The translations under genes and the position numbers were made by a program. This document shows positions 8,575 through 17,126 of a DNA stretch of 64,000 nucleotides, in pieces. Source of the DNA: an uncultured Gemmiger sp. (GTDB taxonomy: Bacteria > Bacillota > Clostridia > Oscillospirales > Ruminococcaceae); NCBI GenBank assembly GCA_944388175.1, contig CALXHR010000001.1, positions 186,001 to 250,000 of the forward strand. The letters are read 5' to 3'. The number at the start of each line of letters is the position of its first letter. The first letter of the stretch is position 1. A model generated the notes under the pieces. It was not told where the DNA came from and did not search any database. It was given only the letters and a program-made list of their open reading frames with translations.

Positions 8575-9459
8575 TCACCGGCGCGGAACCGGCCGGATAA
8601 ACGGCGGGCGCTGCTGCGGATCGGTCAGCCGCGTATACAGTTGCGGGCGTCGGTAGGCGTCGCCCTGCATTTCGGTCTCGCGGTAACGGCGCAGCATCGC
8701 AAGGTCCAGCGACGCCATATAAATCCCCTCGGCCCCGCCTGCTTGCAACAGGCAGGTATCGCGGGCCCCCTCCTGCCCCGGCAGGTAGGCCACGCCGTCG
8801 AACACGCTGGAACCGCCGTTGCAGTCCGGCACGGTATCAGGGTAGTTGCAGGTTGCGACTGCCACCATGTTTTCATAGGCGCGGGCCCGCAGCTGGGCCA
8901 GACGGTTGATTTCCATCGGGCAGGCGTTGGGTACCAGAATCAGTTCCGCCCCCTGCAGCATCAAAATGCGCGCGCTCTCGGGGAATTCGCGGTCGTAGCA
9001 GATCATGGCGCCCACCTGTACCGGGCCGCAGGCCGTATCCAGTTCCGTCACGGCAAAAGTCTCGCCCGGCGTCAAGTGGCGTTCGACGTCAAAATCGCAG
9101 GTATGCACTTTGGCGTAGGTCAAGCGGCGCTTGCCGTGCCGGTCAAACAGTACCAGCGTATTGCGCGGGGCGCCCGGGTGTTTTTCCAGCAACGTGATGC
9201 CGATCGCCATTTCCAGTTCCTGCGCCAAACCGCCAAACGCCTGCACGAACGTCCCGTCTGCCGGGATTGCTTCCGCCTTCCAGTCGTCCACCGGCCGGTC
9301 GTACAGGCGGTAGCCGTTGCTCCACATTTCCGGGAACAGCGCAATCTGTGCCCCCTGCGCTTTGGCTTTGCGGCAGGCGGCCCGGCCTTTTTCGAGATTT
9401 TCTTGCAGCGTATCGCACGGTGCGATCTGCAAAAGGGCAATCTTGAGTTCATTACCCAT
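8575..9459 (-). CDS. carbon-nitrogen hydrolase (nitrilase superfamily)
   Basis: A 294-residue nitrilase-superfamily hydrolase with the full catalytic triad: Glu44 (FPEMW), Lys117 (YAKVHTC) and Cys154 (CYDREFPE). These enzymes cleave amide or nitrile C-N bonds; the closest pattern is the amidase branch (N-carbamoyl-putrescine amidase or omega-amidase-like), but the substrate cannot be fixed. Last gene of the minus operon; its start overlaps the end of the RNase M5-like gene by 8 bases, indicating coupling. Ends about 15 bases before the shared terminator. Confidence 0.85.
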   Translation of the reverse strand: MGNELKIALLQIAPCDTLQENLEKGRAACRKAKAQGAQIALFPEMWSNGYRLYDRPVDDWKAEAIPADGTFVQAFGGLAQELEMAIGITLLEKHPGAPRNTLVLFDRHGKRRLTYAKVHTCDFDVERHLTPGETFAVTELDTACGPVQVGAMICYDREFPESARILMLQGAELILVPNACPMEINRLAQLRARAYENMVAVATCNYPDTVPDCNGGSSVFDGVAYLPGQEGARDTCLLQAGGAEGIYMASLDLAMLRRYRETEMQGDAYRRPQLYTRLTDPQQRPPFIRPVPRR

Positions 9460-10063
9460 CCGACGTTTGCTCCTCCGTCTGCAGCTGGGCGCACAGCCCT
9501 TCGTAGGTATATAACGTGTTGAGCACCGCCAGCAGTTCCTTTTTGCTCAGGCGCGGCGGCAGGCCCAGCTTGCGCAGAAAGTGGCGGCGGAACGCGGCGC
9601 TGTGGGCCGTGCCGGAAAGCCCCCACTCATACAGGTCGGTGTAGGTGATGGCGCGCCGCGGCGTGTCCGCCCCTTCCTGCGGCGGCTGCGCGCCCGCCAG
9701 CGCAGTTTGCAGCCCCTGCAAAATCGCTTCGTCGGGCACGCCCTCCACCCCCAGCAGGCCCTCCTTGCCCGGCTGCGCTTTGCGGCCCTCCTTGCCGGGG
9801 ATAGCCGGCACGTAGGCTTGCAGCACGTGCTGCGCCCCCACCAGACCGGTGACGAAATGGCGAATTTGGAACCCGGCCGCGTCGGAATCAGTCAGAAGGA
9901 TCAGCCCCTGCGCCTTGGCCAGCCGCTTGAGCAGGTCCTGCAAAGCGCGGTCTTTCAGCACGCGGAAGCCATCCGTCGTCAGGATCGTACCGTCCACAAG
10001 GTTGGCCAGGCGCGCGGCGTCGTATTTGCCTTCCACCACCAGGGCTTGCCGCAGCCGGATCAT
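9452..10063 (-). CDS. rnmV: Toprim/DUF4093 protein, ribonuclease M5-like
   Basis: A 203-residue protein with an N-terminal Toprim fold: Glu11 in VVEGKYD and the DxD pair in LLTDSDAAG (Asp59, Asp61), followed by a DUF4093-type C-terminal domain (about 110-195). This is the architecture of RNase M5, which matures 5S rRNA precursors. The ATG at 10063 overlaps the holA stop (ATGA). A longer frame running upstream is inside holA. No 5S rRNA is in the window. Symbol assigned on architecture; other Toprim nucleases are possible. Confidence 0.75.
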   Translation of the reverse strand: MIRLRQALVVEGKYDAARLANLVDGTILTTDGFRVLKDRALQDLLKRLAKAQGLILLTDSDAAGFQIRHFVTGLVGAQHVLQAYVPAIPGKEGRKAQPGKEGLLGVEGVPDEAILQGLQTALAGAQPPQEGADTPRRAITYTDLYEWGLSGTAHSAAFRRHFLRKLGLPPRLSKKELLAVLNTLYTYEGLCAQLQTEEQTSDG

Positions 10064-11091
10064 GCGTTCCTCCCGGCCTGTGCCAGTTCGCACAGCGCCT
10101 TTTGCAGCAAAAGTTCTGCGTCCAGCTTGCTGCCTTTGAGGTCCAGGTCCAGCTGCTGCAAAATGCACAGGCACTGTTCCAGCCGGTGGCGCTTAAAGCG
10201 CGCCGCGTTCTTTTCCACTTTGCCCAGGCGGTAGTTCCATTTGCCGCCATAGCCAAAGTCTTTGGCGACATCGGCCAGGCCGCGGCGGCTGCGCTTGGCC
10301 AGCAGCACCCGGTATAAATCCAGGTAGTTGCCAGCCAGCGCCCCGGTGATTAAAAGCGGGTCGTTTTGCAGTTCCAGCAGCGTTTTCAAGCGCTTTTGCG
10401 CCTGGTCCAGCTTGCCGCTCACGACCAGTTCCACCATCTCGAACGTGTCGGCGTCCAGCGTGACGGTGCCCAGCTGGCGGATCATCTCCCGCGTGATGGT
10501 GCCGTAGCCGGAAAGCGCCGCCAGCTTGGCGATCTCGTTTTGTAAAAGGAACTGGTCGTCCCCGCAGCGGTCCAGCAGCTCTGTCTCGGCACCGGGAGCA
10601 AACGCGGCGCCGGTCTCCCCCGCCCAGCTGCGCGCAAGCGCCTGCAGTTCTGTGCGGCCGGGTTTGTTGATCTGTACGCAGTAACCGATTTTCTCGCAGG
10701 CAGCGATAAGCTTTTGTTCCCGCTTGCCGGGGCGCAGTTTGCCGTACTTTTCCTCGATCACGCTGGTCATGACAAAGACCGCGTTTTCGGTATCGGCCAG
10801 CGTGTCGCACAGTTCCTGCAGATCTTTGTCCGAATAGGTCGACGGCCGGAGCAGCGGCAGTTCCACCAGCCGCTTGCCGCCAAAAAACGAGATGGTCCCC
10901 GCTGCCAGCACGATCTCCTCCACCGTCGGCGTCGGGCCGTCCAGCACCGTCGTCTCGGGGTCCTGCTCCTGGAGGGAATGCAGCGCCTTGCCGGCAGCCG
11001 AGCGCACCAGCGCTTCGTCCGCCGCATAAAAATAGTACAGCGGGCAGCCGGCCTGCAGCCGCTTTTTCAGTTCTTTTTCACTGTAAAGCAC
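10060..11091 (-). CDS. holA: DNA polymerase III delta subunit
   Basis: A 343-residue clamp-loader delta subunit that opens the sliding clamp with delta-prime and tau/gamma. It has the family N-terminal pattern (LYYFYAADEALV, then FFGGKRLVEL at about 69-78), an AAA+-like domain without Walker motifs, and the C-terminal helical collar (about 215-335). It follows comEC with a 14-base overlap, the order seen in many Firmicutes (comEC then holA), and overlaps the RNase M5-like gene by 3 bases. Confidence 0.92.
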   Translation of the reverse strand: MLYSEKELKKRLQAGCPLYYFYAADEALVRSAAGKALHSLQEQDPETTVLDGPTPTVEEIVLAAGTISFFGGKRLVELPLLRPSTYSDKDLQELCDTLADTENAVFVMTSVIEEKYGKLRPGKREQKLIAACEKIGYCVQINKPGRTELQALARSWAGETGAAFAPGAETELLDRCGDDQFLLQNEIAKLAALSGYGTITREMIRQLGTVTLDADTFEMVELVVSGKLDQAQKRLKTLLELQNDPLLITGALAGNYLDLYRVLLAKRSRRGLADVAKDFGYGGKWNYRLGKVEKNAARFKRHRLEQCLCILQQLDLDLKGSKLDAELLLQKALCELAQAGRNA

Positions 11092-13159
11092 CGGGTTCCA
11101 CCTCCTCCAAAATCATCGAGCGGCCGGGCCGGATCGTGATGACCGGCTCGCGGCTGCTGTAATACAGGCGTTCGTCCCTGGCATCCTCGGCCCAGGCGGG
11201 CGACGCCGTGCAGTAGACGATGGCGTCCGCCTGCACGGACTCCGACAAAGCGCCCGCCGCGCAAAACACATCGACGGCCAGCGGTTCGTCCAGGCGGATG
11301 TTGCCGGCCATCGCCGCGACATGCCGCGCGCCGACGCCCAGCACCGCCAGGTTTCCGCTGCCTTTATGATACAAGTCCAGCGTCACGCCGTCAAGTATCG
11401 CATACGTCTCATAAAAAGCGTCCTGCTCCGCTACCGTGATTGGTTCCAACCCAAAATCCAGCTCTGACGGGTCTTGCCGCAGATCCACGACCGTCGTCAC
11501 CTCCGGCAGCGCGTGTTCGGCCAGGTAGGTATCGACGGCCCGCAGATTGCTTTGCCCGCCGCGGAACACCACGGCCGCCTGCCCGTTTTGGATGCAGACG
11601 ACGCAGGGGTTGTTGGCCGCGCCCACCAGCGCGATGCGCACGATATCCCGCTGAGCCCAGACGCCCAGCGCCACAGCCGCCGCTGTACAGACACCGGCCG
11701 CCGGCAGGTACCACAGCATTTTGCGGGCGCGCCAAAACACGACCGCCAAAGCCCCCAGCACCGCCAGCACCAGCAGCGTATACCGGGCCGGCAGGTCGAC
11801 CCGCGCAGCGGGCAGGCTTGCGCACCACGTAATCATTGCCGTCATCCAGTGCAACCAGACCGACAGCAGCAGGCTGGCCATATGCGCCAGCGGCTGCAGC
11901 GGCGGCAGAACCGAGAGCAACAACACCGCCACACCCAGCTGTAACGCCGGTTGCAGCATCCACACGACGAGCAGGTTGGTCAAAACGCTGACACCGCTGG
12001 CCGTAAGCCCGTGCGCCACCAAAACCGGCAACGTAGCTAGGCTGGCAAAGACCGCGACCTGCACGGCTTCGGCTGCGCGCAGCATCCCGCGGCGCGTCAG
12101 GGCAAGCGCTTTGTGCTGCGGCACCGGCAGACGGCTGCGCTGCCAGCGGCAGAGCATACCGGCCAGCTGTACGCCGACGACCGCACAAAACGAGAGCTGA
12201 AACCCAACATCGCAGGGCGCGTAAGCATTCTGCAGCCCGATCAGAACCGCGGCCGCACCGGTGGAGGTCAGCAGATCGACCGGCTGCAAAAAGAAATCCC
12301 CGGCCAGCGCCAGCAGGAACACCAGCCCGGCGCGCAGCACCGAGACCGGCAGCCCGGTCAGCACCATATAAAAGAGAACGAGCGCCGCCCGCAGTAGGAT
12401 CAGCGGGCGCACGAACCGCCGCCGGCGCCCGAACGAGAAGATGCCGCACAACAGCGCCACATGCAAACCGGAGACCGCCAGCAGATGCGAGACACCTGCC
12501 GCGCGGAAGGCATCCTGCACGGAATCGCGCAAGGCGTCCTTGTGCCCCAGCAGCATGGCGGCTTCCAGCTCCCCCTCCTGCGCCGGCATCCAGGTTTGCA
12601 AAACACGGGCCAGTTCCCGCCGCAGGCGGTACAGCGCAAAACGCGGCGCGCGGCTTCCTTCTTCCGCGCTATAGTTGCCGAGGTATTCGGCTTCCAAATA
12701 GACGTCGCGGCTTTTGTAGGACATCCGGTAAGGGCCGTCCTCAATCTTTTGCAGCGCGAAATCCGCCGTGAAGCGCTCGCCGGGCTCTGCGGCCGGGAAA
12801 GACATACAGCTCACGGAAAAATCTGCCGCTTTGCCGTCGCACTGTGTCACGCGCAATGTGCCGCGCTGGCGGCCTTCCTGGTAAGAGGTCTCGGCGTCCG
12901 TCTCCACCGTGACGGTGCAGCGCACCGTCTGCCCGGCGCGCCGTTCCACCGGGTACACCGCCGCGAAAAAGAACACCGCAAATACCAGCAGCCCGCACAC
13001 CGCGCCCAGCAGCGGCACGCGTGCGTCTTTGCGCCGGGCAAGCGCCAGCAGCACGATCAAAAGAGCCGCCGCGGGCAGCAACCCCAGCGGCGGCAGATAC
13101 GCGGCAAAGACTTCGGCCAGGGCAAACCCCAGGCCAAACCAGGCAAGCGCACGTTTCAT
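11078..13159 (-). CDS. comEC: ComEC/Rec2-type DNA uptake channel protein
   Basis: A 693-residue polytopic protein: two N-terminal helices and an OB-like DUF4131 region (about 30-190), the Competence domain with HLLAVSGLHVALLCG (around 227-241) and about eight membrane helices to residue 500, then a C-terminal region of about 180 residues in the position of the metallo-beta-lactamase domain. That tail lacks the HxHxDH metal motif; only the fold-end pattern (VYCTASPAW, then a short beta tail) remains. ComEC forms the inner-membrane channel for transforming DNA. A ComEA protein is encoded at 27302-27724, so partial competence machinery is present. Located between the PRTase and holA genes. Confidence 0.88.
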   Translation of the reverse strand: MKRALAWFGLGFALAEVFAAYLPPLGLLPAAALLIVLLALARRKDARVPLLGAVCGLLVFAVFFFAAVYPVERRAGQTVRCTVTVETDAETSYQEGRQRGTLRVTQCDGKAADFSVSCMSFPAAEPGERFTADFALQKIEDGPYRMSYKSRDVYLEAEYLGNYSAEEGSRAPRFALYRLRRELARVLQTWMPAQEGELEAAMLLGHKDALRDSVQDAFRAAGVSHLLAVSGLHVALLCGIFSFGRRRRFVRPLILLRAALVLFYMVLTGLPVSVLRAGLVFLLALAGDFFLQPVDLLTSTGAAAVLIGLQNAYAPCDVGFQLSFCAVVGVQLAGMLCRWQRSRLPVPQHKALALTRRGMLRAAEAVQVAVFASLATLPVLVAHGLTASGVSVLTNLLVVWMLQPALQLGVAVLLLSVLPPLQPLAHMASLLLSVWLHWMTAMITWCASLPAARVDLPARYTLLVLAVLGALAVVFWRARKMLWYLPAAGVCTAAAVALGVWAQRDIVRIALVGAANNPCVVCIQNGQAAVVFRGGQSNLRAVDTYLAEHALPEVTTVVDLRQDPSELDFGLEPITVAEQDAFYETYAILDGVTLDLYHKGSGNLAVLGVGARHVAAMAGNIRLDEPLAVDVFCAAGALSESVQADAIVYCTASPAWAEDARDERLYYSSREPVITIRPGRSMILEEVEPGALQ

Positions 13160-13162
13160 GGT

Positions 13163-13702
13163 TTAGTGCAGGAACAGCGGCAGCGGTTCCAGGTAGAAGA
13201 TATCGGTGCGTTTGGCCGCGTCGCCCTCGGCGAGCGCCGCGCAGCAGCCAACGACCGTGCCGGTGCTTTTGGCAACCAGCGTTTCCAGCGCGTGCAGCGA
13301 GCCGCCGGTCGAGATGACGTCGTCGACGATCAGGATGCGTTTGCCGTCCATATAGTCGATGTCTTTCTGGTCGATGACCAGCGTCTGCTTGCCGGCCGTC
13401 GTGATAGACTGATCCTCGATCACGACCGGCTCGCGCATATACAGCTTGACGCCTTTGCGGGCGGTGATCCAGTATTTACCGCTCTGGCGCGCCATCTCGT
13501 ACGCCAGGGGGATGCCTTTGGCTTCGGCGGTCAGGATCACGTCAAACTCCGGCGCTTTTTTCAGCAGTTCGGCGGCGCAGGCTTCGGTCAGTTCCACATC
13601 GCTGAACATGATGAAGGCGGCAATGTCCAAGTGATCGTTTACTTTGCAGATGGGCAACTCACGCGTCAGCCCGGCAATGTGCAGTGTATAGGTATCTGCC
13701 AT
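13163..13702 (-). CDS. phosphoribosyltransferase, adenine PRTase-like
   Basis: A 179-residue type I phosphoribosyltransferase with the PRPP-binding motif KRILIVDDVISTGGSL (about 121-136). The preceding flexible loop and the AKGIPLAYEMAR segment (61-72) resemble adenine PRTases, which convert adenine plus PRPP to AMP, and xanthine PRTase-like relatives; base preference is not certain. ATG at 13702 follows AAAGAGGAG. It sits 3 bases upstream of comEC, so the two are co-transcribed. Confidence 0.8.
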   Translation of the reverse strand: MADTYTLHIAGLTRELPICKVNDHLDIAAFIMFSDVELTEACAAELLKKAPEFDVILTAEAKGIPLAYEMARQSGKYWITARKGVKLYMREPVVIEDQSITTAGKQTLVIDQKDIDYMDGKRILIVDDVISTGGSLHALETLVAKSTGTVVGCCAALAEGDAAKRTDIFYLEPLPLFLH

Positions 13703-13745
13703 GATGGGACTCCTCTTTCTTTGATCGATCAGGTTTTCGGCCGTG

Positions 13746-14090
13746 TCAGCCCGGCGGCCATGCCAGGCTGCGGCCCGCTAGCACGTGGAAATGCAGGTGG
13801 CCGACGCTCTGGCCGCCGTCCTTGCCGACGTTGGTGACGACACGGTAGCCGTTTTCATCAATGCCAAGTTTTTTGCACTGCGCGGCAATGACGGCAAACA
13901 CATGCCCCAGCAGCGCGGCGTCCTGCTCCGTCAAGGCGGCCGCCGAAGCGATGTGCCGCTTGGGGATCACAAGGAAATGCACCGGGGCCTGCGGGTCGAT
14001 GTCGTAGAACGCCAGCAGCGTCTCGTCCTCATACAGTTTGTTGGACGGGATCTGCCCCGCGGCGATCTTGCAAAACAAGCAGTCTTCCAT
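13746..14090 (-). CDS. hinT: HIT family purine nucleoside phosphoramidase
   Basis: A 114-residue histidine-triad protein with CLFCKIAAG at the N-terminus and the active-site triad His98-x-His100-x-His102 in GHLHFHV. HinT proteins hydrolyse AMP-linked phosphoramidates, including those made by aminoacyl-tRNA synthetases, which suits its position directly after alaS. Its full length matches the family. Confidence 0.92.
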   Translation of the reverse strand: MEDCLFCKIAAGQIPSNKLYEDETLLAFYDIDPQAPVHFLVIPKRHIASAAALTEQDAALLGHVFAVIAAQCKKLGIDENGYRVVTNVGKDGGQSVGHLHFHVLAGRSLAWPPG

Positions 14091-14134
14091 TTGTACCCTC
14101 CCTTTTTTGTCGGAATGTGATATCGGGCCGAACC

Positions 14135-16795
14135 TTAGTGGTTCAGTTCTTCCTGTACAATCTGCGGCACGGCGTTGAGCGCTTCGTCGATCTTGCTCAC
14201 ATCGCGGATACCCGCCATGGCAAAATCCGGTTTGCCGCCGCCGTTGCCGCCGGCGATGGCCGCGATCTTTTTGACGAGCACGCCGGCTTTGAGCCCGCGC
14301 GCTTTGGCGTTGGCCGAAACGCCGACCGCCATCATCGTCTTGCCGCCGTCGCTGCCCACCAGCACCGTCACGGCGTTGGGCGCTTTGTCGCGGACTTTGT
14401 CGACCATTTCGCGCAGCGCGTCGGCGCCGGTGCCCGTCAGGTAGGCGGAGATGATGCGCACGCCGTCCACGTCGGCCGCGTTCTCAAACAGGCCGTCCAC
14501 TTTGGCGGCCGCCATCTCGGCTTTCAGCACATCCAGCTGCTTGTTGGTCTCTTTCAGTTCGGCCGCCAGTGCTTCGGCGCGCGCCGCCACATCCTTGAGG
14601 TTGTTGGCTTTCAGCGCGGCTGCCGTATGGGCCAGCACGTCGGTGCGTTCATCCAGCAGGCGCAGCACGCCGAACCCGGTCGTCGCCTCGATGCGGCGGA
14701 TCCCGGCCGCAACGCTGGACTCGCTGAGAATCTTGAAACAGCCGATCTGCGCGGTGTTCTGCACATGGGTACCGCCGCAGAACTCGGTGCTCCAGCCGCC
14801 GGCGTCGACGACGCGGACGACACTGCCGTATTTTTCGCCAAACAGCGCCATCGCGCCCATCTTTTTGGCTTCCTCAATGGGCAGGTTCTGCACGGTGACC
14901 GGCAGCGAAGCAAAAATCTTCTCGTTGACTTTGCGCTCAACGGCTTCCAGTTCTTCCGGCGTCACCGCGCTGAAATGCGTAAAGTCAAAGTGGGTGATCT
15001 TTTCGTCCTGGTAGCTGCCGGCCTGGTGCACATGGTCGCCCAGCACTTCGCGCAGGGCTTTTTGCAGCAGATGGGTCGCGGTATGGTTGCGGCAGATGGC
15101 CATGCGGCGGCCCTCATCGACCGAAGCCGTGACTTCGTCGCCGGTCTTGAGGGTACCGTCCAGCAGCGCGCAGGTATGCACATAGTAGCCTTTGGGCGTC
15201 TTTTTGACCTGGGTGACCTTGAGTTTGGCGTCGCCGCAGGTCAGGAAACCGTGGTCAGCCACCTGGCCGCCCATCTCGGCATAGAACGGGGTGCGGTCCA
15301 GCACAACCAGCACGCCCTCTTTGGCTTCGCCCGCTTCGTCGGTGGCAATGGCGTCGACGAGTTCCTCCCCGTCCGAAAGCGCCAGCACCGTCGTTTTTTC
15401 ACGCAGCGTCTCGTAGCCGTCAAACTGCGTGGGTTCGGCGGTCAGTTCCCCAAACAGGTCGGAACTCCAGCCCGAGATGTCTTTGGCCAGGCGCTCGGCG
15501 CGGGCGCGCTCGCGCTGCTTGGTCATCTCGGCGTGGAACGCTTCCTCGTCCACAGTCAAGCCGGCTTCGGCCGCAATCTCCTTGGTCAGGTCCAGCGGGA
15601 ACCCGAAGGTATCGTTGAGCTTGAACGCTTCCTCGCCGGAAAGGGTCTTGAGCCCCGCCGCGTCCAGCTTGTCGATCATGCTGTTGAGGATGGTAAGCCC
15701 GGCGTCGATGGTGCGGCCAAAGCGCTCTTCCTCGGTGCCGACGACCTTTTTGATATAGGCCTCGTGCTCGCGCAGTTCAGGGTAGCCGGCTTCACTGGAC
15801 GCAATGACGGTATCGACAAGTTCGGTCAGGAACGGGTGGTCGATGCCCAGCATGCGGCCATGGCGCGCGGCGCGGCGCAGCAGACGGCGCAGCACGTAGC
15901 CGCGGCCCTCGTTGGAAGGCAGGATGCCGTCGGAAACCATGAACACCGTGGAACGGATATGGTCGGTGATGACGCGGATGGAGATATCGTTCTTTTCGTT
16001 GTCGCCGTAGTGCTTGCCGGAGATTTTCTCGACATGGTGCAGCACCGAAGCCACCGTGTCAACCTCAAACAGGTTGCCGACATCCTGCATCACACAGGCC
16101 AGACGCTCCAGGCCCATACCGGTATCGATGTTGGGCTTGGCCAGGCGCTCGTAATGGCCGTTGCCGTCGGAGTCAAACTGGCTGAACACCAGGTTCCAGA
16201 TTTCCATGTAGCGGTCGCAGTCACAGCCCACGCGGCAGGTTGGCTTGCCGCAGCCGTGTTCGGGGCCGCGGTCATAGTAAATCTCGGAGCAGGGGCCGCA
16301 GGGGCCGGAGCCATGCTCCCAGAAGTTATCTTCTTTGCCGAAGCGGACCATGTGATCCTCGGGGATGCCAACTTTTTTGGTCCAGATATCGTAGGCTTCG
16401 TCGTCGTCCAGATAGACCGAGATGTAGAGCTTTTCGGCCGGAATCTCAAGGTCTTTGGTCAGGAACTCCCACGCCCAGGGGATGACTTCCTCTTTGAAAT
16501 AATCCTGAAAGCTGAAGTTGCCCAGCATCTCAAAAAACGTGCCGTGGCGCGCCGTGATGCCGACGCGCTCGATATCCGGCGTGCGGATGCACTTCTGGCA
16601 GGTGGTCACACGGTGGCGGGGCGGTTCTTCCTGGCCCAGGAACCACTTTTTCATCGGCGCCATGCCGCTGTTGATCAGCAGCAGGCTGGGGTCGTCCTTG
16701 GGCACCAGCGGGAAGCTGCCCAGGCGCAGGTGATCCTTAGTCTCAAAAAAATGAAGGTATTTCTCGCGCAGTTCGTTCAGTCCAGTCCATTGCAT
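14135..16795 (-). CDS. alaS: alanyl-tRNA synthetase
   Basis: An 886-residue class II synthetase with all AlaRS parts: N-terminal catalytic core (GMAPMKKWF near 45, HGTFFEMLGNFSF near 85, GSGPCGPCSEIYYD near 155), tRNA-recognition region, editing domain with HTATHLLQ and CGGTHVQNT zinc/editing ligands, and C-terminal DHHA1 domain rich in glycine. It charges tRNA-Ala. I prefer the ATG at 16795 (MQWTGLNELREKYL, the usual family start) over one 18 bases upstream; GGGAG lies 11 bases before it. First gene of a seven-gene operon and controlled by the T-box leader upstream. Confidence 0.97.
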   Translation of the reverse strand: MQWTGLNELREKYLHFFETKDHLRLGSFPLVPKDDPSLLLINSGMAPMKKWFLGQEEPPRHRVTTCQKCIRTPDIERVGITARHGTFFEMLGNFSFQDYFKEEVIPWAWEFLTKDLEIPAEKLYISVYLDDDEAYDIWTKKVGIPEDHMVRFGKEDNFWEHGSGPCGPCSEIYYDRGPEHGCGKPTCRVGCDCDRYMEIWNLVFSQFDSDGNGHYERLAKPNIDTGMGLERLACVMQDVGNLFEVDTVASVLHHVEKISGKHYGDNEKNDISIRVITDHIRSTVFMVSDGILPSNEGRGYVLRRLLRRAARHGRMLGIDHPFLTELVDTVIASSEAGYPELREHEAYIKKVVGTEEERFGRTIDAGLTILNSMIDKLDAAGLKTLSGEEAFKLNDTFGFPLDLTKEIAAEAGLTVDEEAFHAEMTKQRERARAERLAKDISGWSSDLFGELTAEPTQFDGYETLREKTTVLALSDGEELVDAIATDEAGEAKEGVLVVLDRTPFYAEMGGQVADHGFLTCGDAKLKVTQVKKTPKGYYVHTCALLDGTLKTGDEVTASVDEGRRMAICRNHTATHLLQKALREVLGDHVHQAGSYQDEKITHFDFTHFSAVTPEELEAVERKVNEKIFASLPVTVQNLPIEEAKKMGAMALFGEKYGSVVRVVDAGGWSTEFCGGTHVQNTAQIGCFKILSESSVAAGIRRIEATTGFGVLRLLDERTDVLAHTAAALKANNLKDVAARAEALAAELKETNKQLDVLKAEMAAAKVDGLFENAADVDGVRIISAYLTGTGADALREMVDKVRDKAPNAVTVLVGSDGGKTMMAVGVSANAKARGLKAGVLVKKIAAIAGGNGGGKPDFAMAGIRDVSKIDEALNAVPQIVQEELNH

Positions 16796-16839
16796 AGCGA
16801 TACGTTCTCCCATCCATTACTTCTTTGCGGTGAAAAGGT

Positions 16840-17090
16840 CCATGAAAAAAAGATAGCCCACGCCCCTGTACAGGGACGAAGGCCAAACGCTTCCGTGGTA
16901 CCACCCATGTTGCGGCACGCCAGGCGCGCCGCCGCTTTGCTGCGTTAACGCCGCAGGTACGTTTGGCTCGACGCCAAAAGCTCCGGGGTGGCTGTGCCGA
17001 ACTTCAGCCGGGCGCCTTGCACCAGACGGTGCCCTCTCTGCAGACTGTAGCGGCCGGCATTGGCCCCTTCCACGCCATTTTCCTTTTTAC
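16840..17090 (-). promoter_or_regulatory. T-box riboswitch leader (alanine) of alaS
   Basis: The untranslated leader contains the T-box core GGGTGGTACCACGG (minus strand, 16893-16906), followed by a stem (closing GTACCACG/CGTGGGC, inner CCCTGTACAGGG) and a T7 run near 16844-16850: the terminator half of the switch. Upstream, CAGAGAGGG and GGCTGAAG are stem I hallmarks, and GGAGCTTTT contains a candidate GCU specifier codon at 16979-16981, inferred by comparing layout with known alaS T-boxes. Uncharged tRNA-Ala would stabilise the antiterminator and switch on alaS and the genes behind it. This accounts for the 300-base gap between alaS and the PBP gene. Confidence 0.93.
16843..16895 (-). terminator. 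T-box-controlled intrinsic terminator
   Basis: The stem between the T-box core and the alaS start, ending in seven T residues on the minus strand. It probably also ends read-through from the PBP gene, which has no other terminator. Confidence 0.8.
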
Positions 17091-17097
17091 AGTGTAC

Positions 17098-17126
17098 ATT
17101 ATAGGCCCCTTTGGCATACTTGTCAA
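17098..17126 (-). promoter_or_regulatory. sigma-A promoter of the alaS operon
   Basis: Perfect consensus TTGACA (17121-17126), 17-base spacer and TATAAT (17098-17103) on the minus strand. The -35 hexamer overlaps the stop codon of the PBP gene. Confidence 0.92.

Noticed and set aside
14117-16948. Long plus-strand open frame opposite alaS
   Set aside because: Antisense mirror of a well-supported synthetase gene, no ribosome binding site or recognisable domain.
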